From contig SCFE01000107.1 in assembly GCA_004352715.1 (NCBI GenBank), positions 212,380-276,379 of the forward strand: 64,000 nucleotides of DNA. Direction: 5' to 3'. Positions within the stretch are counted from its first letter, which is position 1. Each line of letters opens with the position of its first letter. The translations under genes and the position numbers were made by a program. The notes below the pieces were generated by a model. The model did no database searches, had not been told where the DNA came from, and was given only the letters and a program-made list of their open reading frames with translations. Below are positions 24,150 through 35,800 of the stretch, piece after piece. Source of the DNA: Hofstenia miamia (taxonomy: Eukaryota > Xenacoelomorpha > Acoela).

Positions 24150-25261
24150 TTCACTAGACCAGCTTTTTACAATAATCATCAGAAATCTCTGTGCACCATA
24201 CAACTTTAATTTGCTCCTTCAGATCGTCGAGTGATGTGCATTGGCGCTTCTTCAGACAGTTGTTGATGTGATGCCAGCAATTGTCTATGACGTTGAGGTC
24301 TGGGAAGTTTCGCGGCCAGTTCTCAAGCAACCGAAAGTCTTGTGATGCAATCCACTGTTTCACAATTTTGGCGCTGTGGCAAGGAGCACCATCTTGTTGT
24401 AGTACAGATGTTCCGCGAAGATGGATAAACATGGGAACTTTCTCCTGAATTATTTTGAGGTAGGCTTTGGCTGAGACTATCTTATTGTGAGGAAAAAATG
24501 CAGACCAGCNNNNNNNNNNNNNNNNNNNNNNNNNNNNNNNNNNNNNNNNNNNNNNNNNNNNNNNNNNNNNNNNNNNNNNNNNNNNNNNNNNNNNNNTTCT
24601 TGGTCGTCGAACATGTGACTGGTATGATGTAAACTGGCAAATCTTGGATTCGTCACAAAAAATTTCTTGATTCGACATCTCAGGGGTGTAGGGTTGGTAT
24701 TGCCTGCAAAAGCGCAACCAGTCTCGATTGTCTTTGATACAATCGGGGTTTGGCTGCCGGTTTGCATGATGGAAGGTTAAAGGTAGTATTCAATCGACGC
24801 CTAATGGTGCGTGCTGATACATTCTGCACTACCCTACCTAGATTTGCTTTCACTTCAGAAGATGAGAGGCTGTCACTTTTGGTCTTCCAGACCGCTTGCG
24901 AGAGGAAAAATTTTGCAGTTGCTGATAGCGAGTAGCACTTCTGGATACCGAAGATTCTGACACGCCCATTCTAACAGCTATAGTGCGATAATTGTACCCT
25001 CGTACAAGATATGAATTTGAGCACGATTTGTTGGTGAAATTTCACTACCACAGACCATATTTCAAACTATAATGATAGTGCTTTTTCATTGAAAATGTAT
25101 TGTGTGTAAATCTAAAGTTGTGTTAATTTGATTGGCTAAATCAATCTGTTATAAATTCTAATAAAAATTGGGAATTCCAGGAATTTTACGAAGTTTCGAG
25201 GAAATAGCATAAAACACGCTTTAGACAGGTTACTCTTTCCAAAATTTTGGCCAGTACTGTA
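24150..25261 (-). pseudogene. Tc1/mariner-type element with broken transposase
   Basis: The transposase is readable on the minus strand from about 25066 to 24154. It shows an N-terminal HTH (TIAVRMGVSESSVSRSA), SGRPKV, FCDES with the first Asp, QQDGAPCHSAKIVKQW with the second Asp, and FPDLNVIDNCW, where Asp replaces the usual Glu. Spacing from second to third acidic residue is 35, one more than classical Tc1. Frameshifts and stops break the N-terminal half, and an 87-base gap (24510-24596) removes part of the core. The outer end at 25259 followed by TA reads, reverse-complemented, CAGTACTGGCCAAAATTTTG. The other end was not found. Confidence 0.8.
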
Positions 25262-25472
25262 TTGTCATGAACATGCACCAAAGAGGAAAAACTTTACTAT
25301 TTTATTGAAAACCAAGCATACAAAAATTGCAGAAGCTATATTCATAAAAGAAACTAAAGAGAACCTATTAAATAAACAATTAAGTCAAAGACTAAATGTC
25401 GTATAAGATCTACGAATTACAATTTTAATATAAAATTTGTATTTACAACCATAATTATTTAGTTATTTTGTA

Positions 25473-25510
25473 CTGTCGATGAGTGGAGACACTCGAAACA
25501 TGTATACATA
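25473..25510 (+). ncRNA. Degenerate hammerhead-ribozyme-like hairpin
   Basis: The segment CTGTCGAT is followed by the perfect stem-loop GAGTG-GAGA-CACTC, then GAAAC, then the self-complementary ATGTATACAT. This matches the hammerhead order (core CTGATGA, helix II, GAAA, helix III) except for two changes in the first core strand. Small hammerheads are known from Penelope-like elements and retrozymes, and a Penelope-like fragment lies 1.5 kb away, on the opposite strand. As written it would probably not cleave. Confidence 0.35.
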
Positions 25511-25537
25511 AAATTTTTTTTGTTTTTTACAATGAAT

Positions 25538-25552
25538 ATATATATATATAAA

Positions 25553-25594
<42 letters not shown>
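25538..25594. repeat. (TA)n microsatellite, interrupted
   Basis: Two TA runs separated by a few bases. Confidence 0.9.
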
Positions 25595-25596
<2 letters not shown>

Positions 25597-25599
25597 TTA

Positions 25600-26609
25600 T
25601 ACACTACTTTGTAGTTACTGTGTTGTCTAGTTTGATTATATGTACTTATCAATGTCTATAAAATTAGTTCTATATTACGTAGTTCATCATAATTTATCCA
25701 AACTCTAAGTTCACAGTTTGCTTTTACATTTATTACACAAAAAATTACCAAATTCACTCTGCGAACTATATTTTTACAGGAAATTACAAGAAATTTGTAC
25801 ACTCGTCAAAAACGTTTTCAAAATGGAAATTGTTGAATTTGTGTCCCCACTTGTCATCTAAAACTGTAAGCGAAGAGAGTTTTGCCGATAATACTTTTTC
25901 AAAGTTGTCTGTACACTTGAAAACAGCATTTCATTGATAACTGTATATTACTGCAGTTGTGACACTGCGAAGAAATTAGTACAAATGATTTTTGGTTTAC
26001 ACGCCTTTTTTCCAGTTTTTATTACCCAAATCGAAAATTTTGTATGCAAATCTGCAGCACATCATTTTTAAAGCACATTACTCCAAAACCATCGGTAGGA
26101 AACAGAAATTGGTTATAATCCATAATTTGAAAATATGTGCTAAGATTAGTCGTTTTAAATGCCATTTTGTTGACAACTGCGTTTACGAAAATTGCTATTT
26201 TAAGCAGTCAAATAGAAAGAGTAAAATGGTGTATTTTTTATTGAAGAAAATTTTTCAAAGCCACAAGAGTTCTAGAACCCGGTCATGCGGAAGATTTCAA
26301 CTCGAATTTATGGGATATATATATATAATAATAATAATAATATATTTCTTGTATATGCGCACAAAAGCTTACAAATAATTCTAGTGCGCTACAAATATAT
26401 ATATATATANNNNNNNNNNNNNNNNNNNNNNNNNNNNNNNNNNNNNNNNNNNNNNNNNNNNNNNNNNNNNNNNNNNNNNNNNNNNNNNNNNNNNNNNNNN
26501 NNNNNNNNNNNNNNNNNNNNNNNNNNNNNNNNNNNNNNNNNNNNNNNNNNNNNNNNNNNNNNNNNNNNNNNNNNNNNNNNNNNNNNNNNNNNNNNNNNNN
26601 NNNNNNNNN

Positions 26610-26642
<33 letters not shown>

Positions 26643-27600
26643 CAGTGGAAATCGTTAGTTGCATATTTTAAAGTTAGATAACTAATGGATCATGCTTAGC
26701 CATTACTTGTAATTATAGTTTTTTGGAAAATTTCAAATACTAGCTATTTATTTACTTTTACTATTAGCACAATTTGAAATATTAGGGAAAATATTATTCA
26801 ACTGAAAATGCCAAGAAGGAATATCTTTGCACATATCAAGAAACAGTCAACGTTCCTTGTTGCTTCCGTGGGCTCAAAATCTTATAAATACATGAACGTT
26901 AGGTATTTAGAGAATTTAAATCTTTTTGAAAATTTGAAATTTTCAAAGAAAACGTGTTAATCTTTTCAACATCCTCAGGCACAGCAATACGCTTTAATGA
27001 GAAATTTTCAACATTGCATTAAAGCATGTTCCCCAAATACACCTACCCATGCCCCAAGATTTTCAAATTTGCTAATAGGCTCAGAGAAAATTCTTCATAA
27101 ATTTTGAAAAACGTTTTGTCTTTTAATACGGATGTTAGGCTGTTTAAGGTTAACCAACAAGTGTTGCTTTACGGTATTTTGGATATATGTAGCAATTACA
27201 TAATTTTCGATTTTCATTAATTCAATAATAATTATATTTGCGAATGAATGATGTTTTAACATTTCCCACTAGGGGGATACAGAATTTAGTGACAAAATCT
27301 CTCGTAAGGATGTGCCCATTAATTTGCATGAATTTTGAAAGCTTTATTTTTGTTAAAATTATGATTTTTTCTAGTGAGGTTATTCAATGCTTACAGGAAT
27401 AAAGCAGAAATATATCATAAATCATCTTAATAAAAAAATTGATACAAAATTTAATGAAATAGATGATGTTTTAAATAAAAAACCAAAAAAATCTCAAAAG
27501 ATATTACAAATCAATTGATGATTATGCTTAAAAATCCCAGTTGGACAAATTGCAACTAGGTCAATAGCTGTCACATTCCTTGATCTAACTCTTCAATGTC
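25600..27600. other. Intergenic, no gene recognised
   Basis: Contains an (ATA)n stretch at 26325-26345 and a (TA)n run broken by a 200-base gap (26410-26609). A plus-strand open stretch at 25992-26378 has no recognisable domain and ends in the microsatellite. Confidence 0.5.
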
Positions 27601-27639
27601 AAATATTTGAATTAAAATCAATTTATGCTGAAATAGACC

Positions 27640-27960
27640 AGAACTGTTGATAGGAGCGATGTGGTGTCTTTCGATGTCAAATAATTGCAACATTACAAGG
27701 CTCATTCTGCGAAAACATCAACCACAATCTTATTTTAAACCATATGAACTTCTTTGTGATTACATTTGCACTTTGAAATCAAATAAATTTGAATCCTCAT
27801 TTTTGTGAAATGGGTACAACGTTTGACTAGTATGTCTTTCTAATAATAAATTGTGCAAGTTTATTATTTTTCAAAGAAGTGACATTAGACTGGGTTGAGC
27901 ACAACTGGTGTGACATTTCTGCTGTTCAGTCAAAACCGAACCATCTCGGCATGTGATATG
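27640..27960 (+). pseudogene. Probable Penelope-like RT fragment
   Basis: The plus strand at 27658-27681 reads DVVSFDVK, the conserved RT motif around the first catalytic Asp in Penelope-like elements, followed by a stop. Further downstream only weak, frameshifted resemblance remains. Too short to classify firmly. Confidence 0.35.
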
Positions 27961-28742
27961 CTTCACCACAAATATAAAAACTTTAATATATATATAAGGT
28001 TCATCCTGATTGAAACCATTTTTTGTCGTTTATATCGTTAGTTGATGGCAATCCTCATCCATATGATTATAGATGAAAATAAATCGTAAAGAATGGGGCA
28101 TATTGCATGCGAACTATATAAAGTACGTGACAAATTCCTAATGTCATGTACATTACACAAAAAGATAAATAAAGATTCATCATCATGTAGTTGAAATGAA
28201 GATTAAAAATATTTGCTTTTCGCAGAAACACTGCATGTGCCTACTTGCTTAGGGTGTTACATTTTAAATTAGTTCGAGGCATGAAGGCTTCTGCCATCAA
28301 GACAAAATCCACAAACAGACTTGATGTGACTCATCGCATGAGAGTTGCACTGTCAAAACCAAGCCCAATGTGGAAGAACTGTTGAATGCCAAAAAGACGT
28401 AACCAACTCATTGAACTGTTAGAACTGATTGACATAGATCGTTTTTTATAAGCAATTGCATGCCTGATAAACAATATTTTTGTTTTGCAAATTTTCTTCA
28501 ATTTTACAAGGGAAAGCAAGTTACCCAAAAATAGTCAGAGACCATCATGTAATCTGTTTAGAATCACTGATGTAGAGACAGATGAATGAGTTTTGTACTC
28601 AATCTAGGTTATTGTTGAACTTAACGTTTATTCTATAAGAGAATCGTTATAAGTAATAACTCATTTCCCTATGCTTAATCTTACCCATCATGACACACGT
28701 TGACCTATGCAAGATCCATAATCATTTAACAAAATCATCTAT

Positions 28743-29100
28743 GCTCAACATAAATGGTCGCGGGTGTAATTTCTTGTAACCGTATTGCATCGGCAGTGTG
28801 TTTGCCCGCAACCTTAACGCCATGCACACGCATGTCTGTTTCTTTTCTTCATTTCAAAATGTAAATTACCGAATTAACTTTCTATTAATATTGTTAAATT
28901 GAGTGAATGCTGTCAAATATACAATATTATATACATGTAGATTTCGTAGTATAATTAATATTGTATTAGTTTAGTATTACAAATGTAACAAAATAAAAAT
29001 GTCCACGCACTGCAACCCGACAGTCATTTGAAATTCTGTACCCGCACTGCACAGCACGCGTGCCGGGTGCGGGTCAAACCGCAACCCTCATGGATAAGCC
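28743..29100. repeat. GC-rich hAT-like repeat debris
   Basis: Two GC-rich arms, one around 28753-28835 (ggtcgcgggtgtaat, cccgcaac) and one around 29005-29090 (cccgcactgcac, gggtgcgggtcaaacc), enclose about 170 bp of AT-rich DNA. This layout is common in short non-autonomous hAT elements with repeated subterminal motifs. No clear termini or target duplication were found. Confidence 0.35.
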
Positions 29101-32100
29101 GGCACCCACGTCCATTTTGATGCTTAATTTACTAACTTTAGGCTCTGTATGGTATGTGTACTGTTTGCTGAAAAAATGTGGATACCTCAGTATGTTGCTT
29201 TTGAACAAAATTCTCCAACGGAATTATTTGCTCGTAGTAGTGGTTCCCTAACTTCTAGTGAGGAAGATTGGGAAATGAATGTACGCCTGGGGGTATAATT
29301 AAGAAAGTATTAGATCCTATTGTTTGAAACCCTGTTAAAGACGAAAGACTACTTTAAGTACAGCAAAAAAACTGCAGTTTCGATGAGGAGAATGGATTCC
29401 GGAATCATTACCCTCTTAATTACTTCCAAATATTTAAATTTATGAATGTAAACTATAAATTTTAATATTCAATAATTTTAAGCAAATGACTGTTTGAACT
29501 TCAACTTCGAATATATCAAAGCTTTGTAAACATTAAAAATGTTCTTTGTTTGCAAAACACTTAATTCAATTATACACTCCCAATAAAACCCTTAAAAATT
29601 AAGTGCCAAATTCACTTTAACATTTGCAAATACAGTGTGTGAAGTAGGATGAGTAATGACTATAGCAAAAAATTAACATAGGAACTTTAATGCCTGCCCA
29701 CCCAATAATTCCCGGTATGGTCCTGCTAATGTGATAAATTTAATAGTAATAGACTTTTGGTTCAGTGAATCACTTGTAAAATTGTTCACTTCATATCCTG
29801 AAGATCAATCTCAGCCACCAAAATCAATTGGAATTAATCAGATATGGAATCTGTTACATCTTCAGTTCCAGAAGAATGTTGTTTACGAACTCTTTAATTT
29901 ATTTTATGCAATAGCAATTTTTTAAAAACCTTAAGATTGTCTTTAGCTTTCTGTAATGATTTTCCATTATTAAGTAGTTCTTCACTGATTACACTCAATC
30001 TAATATAAATGGCACTGGCATGGAAAGGAGAAAGCTACCTTATTCTAAAGAAGGAAACACATTTAAATTGTCTAAATATAGAACTTTCTGCAATAGAAAA
30101 TGTAAATAAACAGTTCAGGAATACCTATAATATCCCACACAAAACAGCACCAATTTCCACTAAAGACTACCATCATCATATTTGCAGATGAAAAGAGTGC
30201 AAAATGTAAGAACTCTTTACTATTGTTGAATAGCATATAGAATTATATCTACAATGCTTTGCCCACGCTTACCAAAATCTGTATTTTGAATTTGAAAACA
30301 AAGAATTAGCCAATTTAAAACTTTCCTACAGCATAGTGTGGACAACAAATCTGCATAGTTTGTCTGATAGAGTATTCTCAAGAAACTCTCCATTGAACAC
30401 TGCTATGTTTATAGTTTCTAATTCATAATGCAAAGTATTTGTTGATATATTTTGCTAAATGGCATGAAAAAGTAGCATTACAATAGAAATTTAGTGCAAA
30501 TTTGAGGAAACTAAGCATGTCCATTGCTCAAAATACTTTAAATTGATAATATAGATTCTATTTGTATAATTTCTTAGATAGTTTTTAGTAATTTGTAACT
30601 ACGAATATTGTAAATAATAATGAAATTTGAAAATATTTGTTTAAATTAATCAACAATTGCTTTACTTCAATCTGCTTTGATTAAATGAAAAATGTATGTT
30701 TGTGTGAACAATATTAATCGATTAGTTTAGCATCTGATGGGTAAGTTTTGTCAACACAAATGACACAAAAACAATAAAACAACACCACACAGCTAAGTTG
30801 CACATACACAACATACATATATATATACATATATATACATATATATATATACATATATATGCATATATATACATATACATATATATATNNNNNNNNNNNN
30901 NNNNNNNNNNNNNNNNNNNNNNNNNNNNNNNNNNNNNNNNNNNNNNNNNNNNNNNNNNNNNNNNNNNNNNNNNNNNNNNNNNNNNNNNNNNNNNNNNNNN
31001 NNNNNNNNNNNNNNNNNNNNNNNNNNNNNNNNNNNNNNNNNNNNNNNNNNNNNNNNNNNNNNNNNNNNNNNNNNNNNNNNNNNNNNNNNNNNNNNNNNNN
31101 NNNNNNNNNNNNNNNNNNNNNNNNNNNNNNNNNNNNNNNNNNNNNNNNNNNNNNNNNNNNNNNNNNNNNNNNNNNNNNNNNNNNNNNNNNNNNNNNNNNN
31201 NNNNNNNNNNNNNNNNNNNNNNNNNNNNNNNNNNNNNNNNNNNNNNNNNNNNNNNNNNNNNNNNNNNNNNNNNNNNNNNNNNNNNNNNNNNNNNNNNNNN
31301 NNNNNNNNNNNNNNNNNNNNNNNNNNNNNNNNNNNNNNNNNNNNNNNNNNNNNNNNNNNNNNNNNNNNNNNNNNNNNNNNNNNNNNNNNNNNNNNNNNNN
31401 NNNNNNNNNNNNNNNNNNNNNNNNNNNNNNNNNNNNNNNNNNNNNNNNNNNNNNNNNNNNNNNNNNNNNNNNNNNNNNNNNNNNNNNNNNNNNNNNNNNN
31501 NNNNNNNNNNNNNNNNNNNNNNNNNNNNNNNNNNNNNNNNNNNNNNNNNNNNNNNNNNNNNNNNNNNNNNNNNNNNNNNNNNNNNNNNNNNNNNNNNNNN
31601 NNNNNNNNNNNNNNNNNNNNNNNNNNNNNNNNNNNNNNNNNNNNNNNNNNNNNNNNNNNNNNNNNNNNNNNNNNNNNNNNNNNNNNNNNNNNNNNNNNNN
31701 NNNNNNNNNNNNNNNNNNNNNNNNNNNNNNNNNNNNNNNNNNNNNNNNNNNNNNNNNNNNNNNNNNNNNNNNNNNNNNNNNNNNNNNNNNNNNNNNNNNN
31801 NNNNNNNNNATTACACACAGTCCACTCAGTCAATTTAGGCACAGAAATAAATTCAAGTAGAGTGTATTGCGACAAACATTTGTGCATTATTGAACATGCT
31901 TGCAAAACAGTTCATTAAATGTTACTATTATAAAAGGTTTTTCATTTGAAACTTTCGTGGATGCAGGGTAAAAAAAGTTTTGACAACATTATCATAGTTT
32001 ATGGAATGTCCCCTGTGGTAGTTCATTAAAGCAAGTGATGTCAGGCGCTTTGTGGTCATCAATGAACATAGCCAATTTTCAATCTGCGCATCGCTTAATA

Positions 32101-32470
32101 TGTGGGTTCGCACTCAGCAGATGTCACAGGGAGTGTACATGCTATTTTTAAAAGTACCTGACTTTTCAACAGTGAATTGAGATAATTAACGTTTTCATAC
32201 TGATAGATTTTATTTACGATGAGTCAACGATCAACCCTTTACTAGGGGTGTAACTTTAATTCCAAAAAGGGCAGGTCATCTAAAAAGGGGGGGGGTCGTT
32301 CGCACCCAACGACCCCCCCCCTAGGTAGGCGCCTGTAAGAGGGCATGGCTTTGAAACAACAGAAATGTTCCTCACCTTGTTACGGCCTTTTCAATGATAA
32401 AGAATCACACGTAACTCATTCATTAGATTCTATAATGTTTTTTAATAGATAGCAAAAATCTTAGAAGGGT
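29100..32470. other. Intergenic with gap, no gene recognised
   Basis: AT-rich. Contains a compound (TA)n/(CATA)n run at 30815-30888 leading into a 921-base gap (30889-31809). The flanks carry no reading frame of note. Confidence 0.5.
32287..32321. repeat. Perfect G9/C9 palindrome
   Basis: G9-TCGTT, a 7-base CGCACCC spacer, then AACGA-C9: a 14-bp perfect stem in an otherwise AT-rich genome. Confidence 0.9.
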
Positions 32471-32721
32471 CTAATCAAGGACTCCTAAAATACAAGGACT
32501 GGAAACTGATTTTTCTCTTTGAAAATATGGAGTCGGGAATCTATAACAAACAATCAAGTAACTTATATTGTGTATACAAAAAACGAATTTTTAATTCCTA
32601 TTTGCTAACCAGTTAACGTCCGTGCGTAGTACAAATTAATTCCATTACGCGCAGTTCACTGATTCAATGTTGTTCAATTTCGTGTTACTTTTCCCGCAAT
32701 TTTTGACACTTCTGAACTAAA

Positions 32722-33533
32722 TTGTTTTTCGCATTAATGTTACGTTCTTGTTGTTGTCCGAGTTGCAACCACGGCTATTATTCGCAGAATTGTACTTTTT
32801 ATCGATTTCCTACAAATCCTGAAGAGCCGGATGGTTTTAGAACATTTTCAAAGAAAGGTTGTTCCAGGCCTGCTGATCCCAGGGCTGTGGCTAGGAGAGG
32901 GCTAGGGGGCCATGGCCCTCCCTGTTGGGCCACTAGGCCCTCCCTCCTCTTGGCATCCTGGATACACAACTCCATTGTATTAATTCTAATATTCTGTAAC
33001 TAAGTTAGAGTGAATGTCTTTTAGGTGAAATATATATAATAATAATGCCATTCTATTAAAAAATTCAATGAAAAAGTGCAAAAACTATTTCATATGAGTA
33101 AAACTAAGATTAAATTTATTGAACTTTGGTCCATGGCCCCCCTAAATTTCAAATGCAAGCCCCTGGCCTGGCTGATCCTCCTTCAATATTCAATGTTCCC
33201 ATAAGTTGTCAAAGACAAACCCTTTCTACACCGCGATCAACCACCAAATGTTCTTTAGAGGAGCGCCAAGAACCACCTGACAGATTAAATATGGATGTTT
33301 TCACTTCCTATGATGCAATCAAGAGCTTTCAGAATTTGCTAAGTCACTTCGACGATAATGTCAGTTGTCCGATATTTAAGGATATTTCTGATGATAAGCT
33401 TGTCATATTTACTGTTGAAGGTAATCCTATTCAAGTTAAGTGGAGTTTATATACATATATCACGATTTATCATTTGTTTGTTATGATGACGTTATTCATC
33501 TTCCTAGATTACTTAGACCATCCATGGAATTGA
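32722..33533 (+). pseudogene. THAP-like reading frame split by a MITE
   Basis: The first part (32722-32880) reads CCCPSCNHGYYSQNCTFYRF then PTNPEE, resembling the N-terminal half of a THAP zinc-binding domain, though the later Cys-x2-His pair is not evident. The second part (33171-33533) continues ADPPSIF... and contains FTSYDAIKSFQNLLSHF and SDDKLVIFTVEG. Between them lies a hAT-type MITE flanked by exact copies of gctgatcc; the reading frames on its two sides are those expected if the MITE entered one continuous frame. THAP domains occur in P-element-like and other domesticated transposases, so the original may have been such a gene. The assignment is tentative; the split is not. Confidence 0.5.
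32880..33170. mobile_element. hAT-type MITE with exact 8-bp target duplication
   Basis: A 291-bp unit starting CAGGGCTGTGGC and ending, in reverse complement, CAGGCCAGGGGC. The 8-mer gctgatcc occurs immediately outside both ends (32872-32879 and 33171-33178). Subterminal GGCCATGGCC-type palindromes occur at both ends. No coding capacity. Confidence 0.85.
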
Positions 33534-33538
33534 AGTAA

Positions 33539-33665
33539 TTTTAGGAGTCCTTGGGTCTAACCTATAGTCAACGTGGTTCTCAATTGTAATGTATTTTAGG
33601 AGTCCTTGGGTCTAACCTATAGTCAACGTGGTTCTCAATTGTAATGTATTTTAGGAGTCCTTGGG
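33539..33665. repeat. 55-bp tandem repeat, two full copies plus part
   Basis: The unit starts ttttaggagtccttgggtct. Copies start at 33539, 33594 and 33649; the third diverges after about 16 bases. A reverse-complement match of 19 bp (caaggactcctaaaataca) lies at 32476-32494 on the other side of the THAP-like frame. Confidence 0.9.
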
Positions 33666-35340
33666 GCATATCTAAACTGATATAGTTATCAATTTTAGAA
33701 TTACAGGACAAACTCAATTGCAAGTGATATTATCACTTCTCTAATGAAAATATTTTTTAAAAAAACATTTGCTTTGGAATTGCCGACATCACTGTCTGTT
33801 AAAATTAAAACTGAAACCACTTCACAATATGTTAATAAGATATTCTTAGTTGAAGAACGTCTTTGTGTGTCTAATGAATGGTCTATGCACGACTAGTCGT
33901 TTTTTAGTGAAAACCAAAGCAGTTTGGTGAATATCTTGAATCTTCTCTTTGGAAAATTCAAAAATAAGATACATTTATCATCGAAATTTTTCAGAAAAAT
34001 GAAATAGAATAAATATACGGTGTTATTATGCTAAGGAAAGTGGGAAAGTAAGCATAGTATGAAAATTACTGAATTTCGGGTTGGCTAGACAATTGTAACA
34101 CAAAAGCTATAGCAGTCTGTTTGGAAGACACTTTCGGCAAAAAATCTGAAATTCATGAAAAAAATTTTGTGATTAAATTTGAAAAGCTGCAAGCATTCTT
34201 GCAGTTTGTTTTTTAATTGGAGATCGCACTAATAACAATTGCTGTAAATCTTGAATTTTCTGTTGGATTGATATATTCACGAAACTGTCGTACTGGTGAA
34301 ATAAAGTTTAAATCAATGGGAAATATTTCTGTGCATAAAGAGCTAAGCCATTACTTTAAGCCAAATTTGTGTATGACCGTGAAACTAATTTAAGTTAGCC
34401 TAACAATTAATGGAAACTAACTGATGTATAGGTGCAACTTACTCAACAGCATTATATGTTTGGGAGCGAGATATTCACAAAAATATCAAAAGTATTTTGC
34501 TTCCGAAGTTATTTGGCCTTTTGCCAAATTTTACATTCTTGTTCCACTGGTGCATTTTGATCATGGAAAACGAATGAGGGAATTTATTGAATTGAAAAAT
34601 GATGCCTGACTTATGAAATTTCTTCAGCTTGTCTCTTTATTGAAGCACAAGAAATGTTTTTTCATATTTGATATCCATAAAAAATGATGATCATGAAGTT
34701 GTTGAATTCTGAATTTTATTGATATTGAAAGAGCTTTTCATAAACTTCTTAATTCCAGATTTTCCATTTTAATGGCAATTTCTATTTTATGCTACTTCTG
34801 CAGTTAGTAAAGTTGACCACAAACTACTTTGAGGACAAAGTTATTGCAGATTTGGAAAAAACGTTACTTTCCTGTGATTCTCTCGACCTCCGCCTCTTAT
34901 AATCTTAGTTCAGGTTGCAAACTTTTAATACATGTACACAACTATTAATTTCGAATCCTAGCACAAATCTTTTCAAGATAAGACAACATCTGCAACATCG
35001 AAATCTTTCTTCTTAGCCATAAGATGCCTAGGATCTTCCTTCTAAATGCTAGCAACTCACGAACTGTTAATGATATCAAAAATCAGAAAACCCTTTAGAA
35101 TAGAGGAATGTCTCTTCTTTTAGTTACATTTTAGAATCCACAGCCCTAGCGTTTTGCAGAAGGAGTATCTAATATTACCAAAGTCTAAGTAACTTAAGCA
35201 AGGCTTCAGAGACCTACTTATGGTGCATCGAAGCTGCTGCTCTATATTTTACGCTTCTTGGCTCTCAACGTGATGGAACTGAAGAGAGGTTTCTGACCGT
35301 GGTCAGACACCAATACTTTAGAGTGAATTCAACACTCCGC
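33666..35340. other. No gene recognised
   Basis: AT-rich region between the THAP-like frame and the hAT remnant. It may be decayed transposon sequence; I could not support any particular frame. Confidence 0.4.
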
Positions 35341-35349
35341 TTAATGTAA

Positions 35350-35529
35350 AATTTCTTGAGGAATCATATCAAGGAAGATAGACTCCCTGGGCTGGCATTA
35401 ATATTCTTCAAAGCGACAAATGTGAACATTGACATTGAGAACGTCATTGATAGCTTCACTGTTATGAAGATCAGAAGTATTCAGATTATTGAAGTATCTT
35501 GTGCATTTTCATTTTTATTTTCTAATTAA
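35350..35529 (+). pseudogene. hAT-type transposase C-terminal remnant
   Basis: A 59-codon plus-strand frame reads NFLRNHIKEDRLPGLALIFF, then NVNIDIENVIDSF. This resembles the C-terminal end of hAT-derived proteins (the ZMYM/THAP12-like group), where RL..LALL and a D..EVID.F signature follow the dimerisation domain. The codon just upstream in frame is TAA (35347-35349). Possibly part of the same ancient element as the THAP-like frame 2 kb upstream. Confidence 0.5.
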
Positions 35530-35640
35530 AAATTGAAGTAATAAGCTCTATGCAGACATCGATTTAGAAATTGAACTTCAAAATTGAATGAAACCTATGA
35601 AATGAAATAAAATTGGACAACTACTACTCTGCACAGTACC

Positions 35641-35800
35641 TTACATAATACTGATCTCCGGCGTTTTTGAAAATTTCACAAACGGCCTCCTCTGCGAGGC
35701 ATCGCCAGGCATGACCACCTCCCGAAAGCCGTGTTCGGTCATAAGTTGTGAAACAACGCGAAGTGGGCCATGAGGCGTTACATTACAAATTCTTAATAAT
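35641..35800 (-). other. GC-rich island with short minus-strand frame
   Basis: About 130 bp with clearly higher GC than its surroundings. On the minus strand an open frame passes through MTEHGFREVVMPGD, starting at Met 35742, and stops at 35641; it stays open upstream past the Met. It also contains paired segments (CCTC-GCA-GAGG, AACGC...GCGTT), so a structured RNA is not excluded. I recognise neither a protein family nor an RNA family. Confidence 0.3.

Noticed and set aside
25992-26378. 128-codon plus-strand open stretch
   Set aside because: No domain, biased residues, and it ends in an (ATA)n/(TA)n microsatellite. Not supportable as a gene.
34950-34970. tRNA B-box-like ttcgaatcc
   Set aside because: No A-box, cloverleaf or acceptor stem around it.
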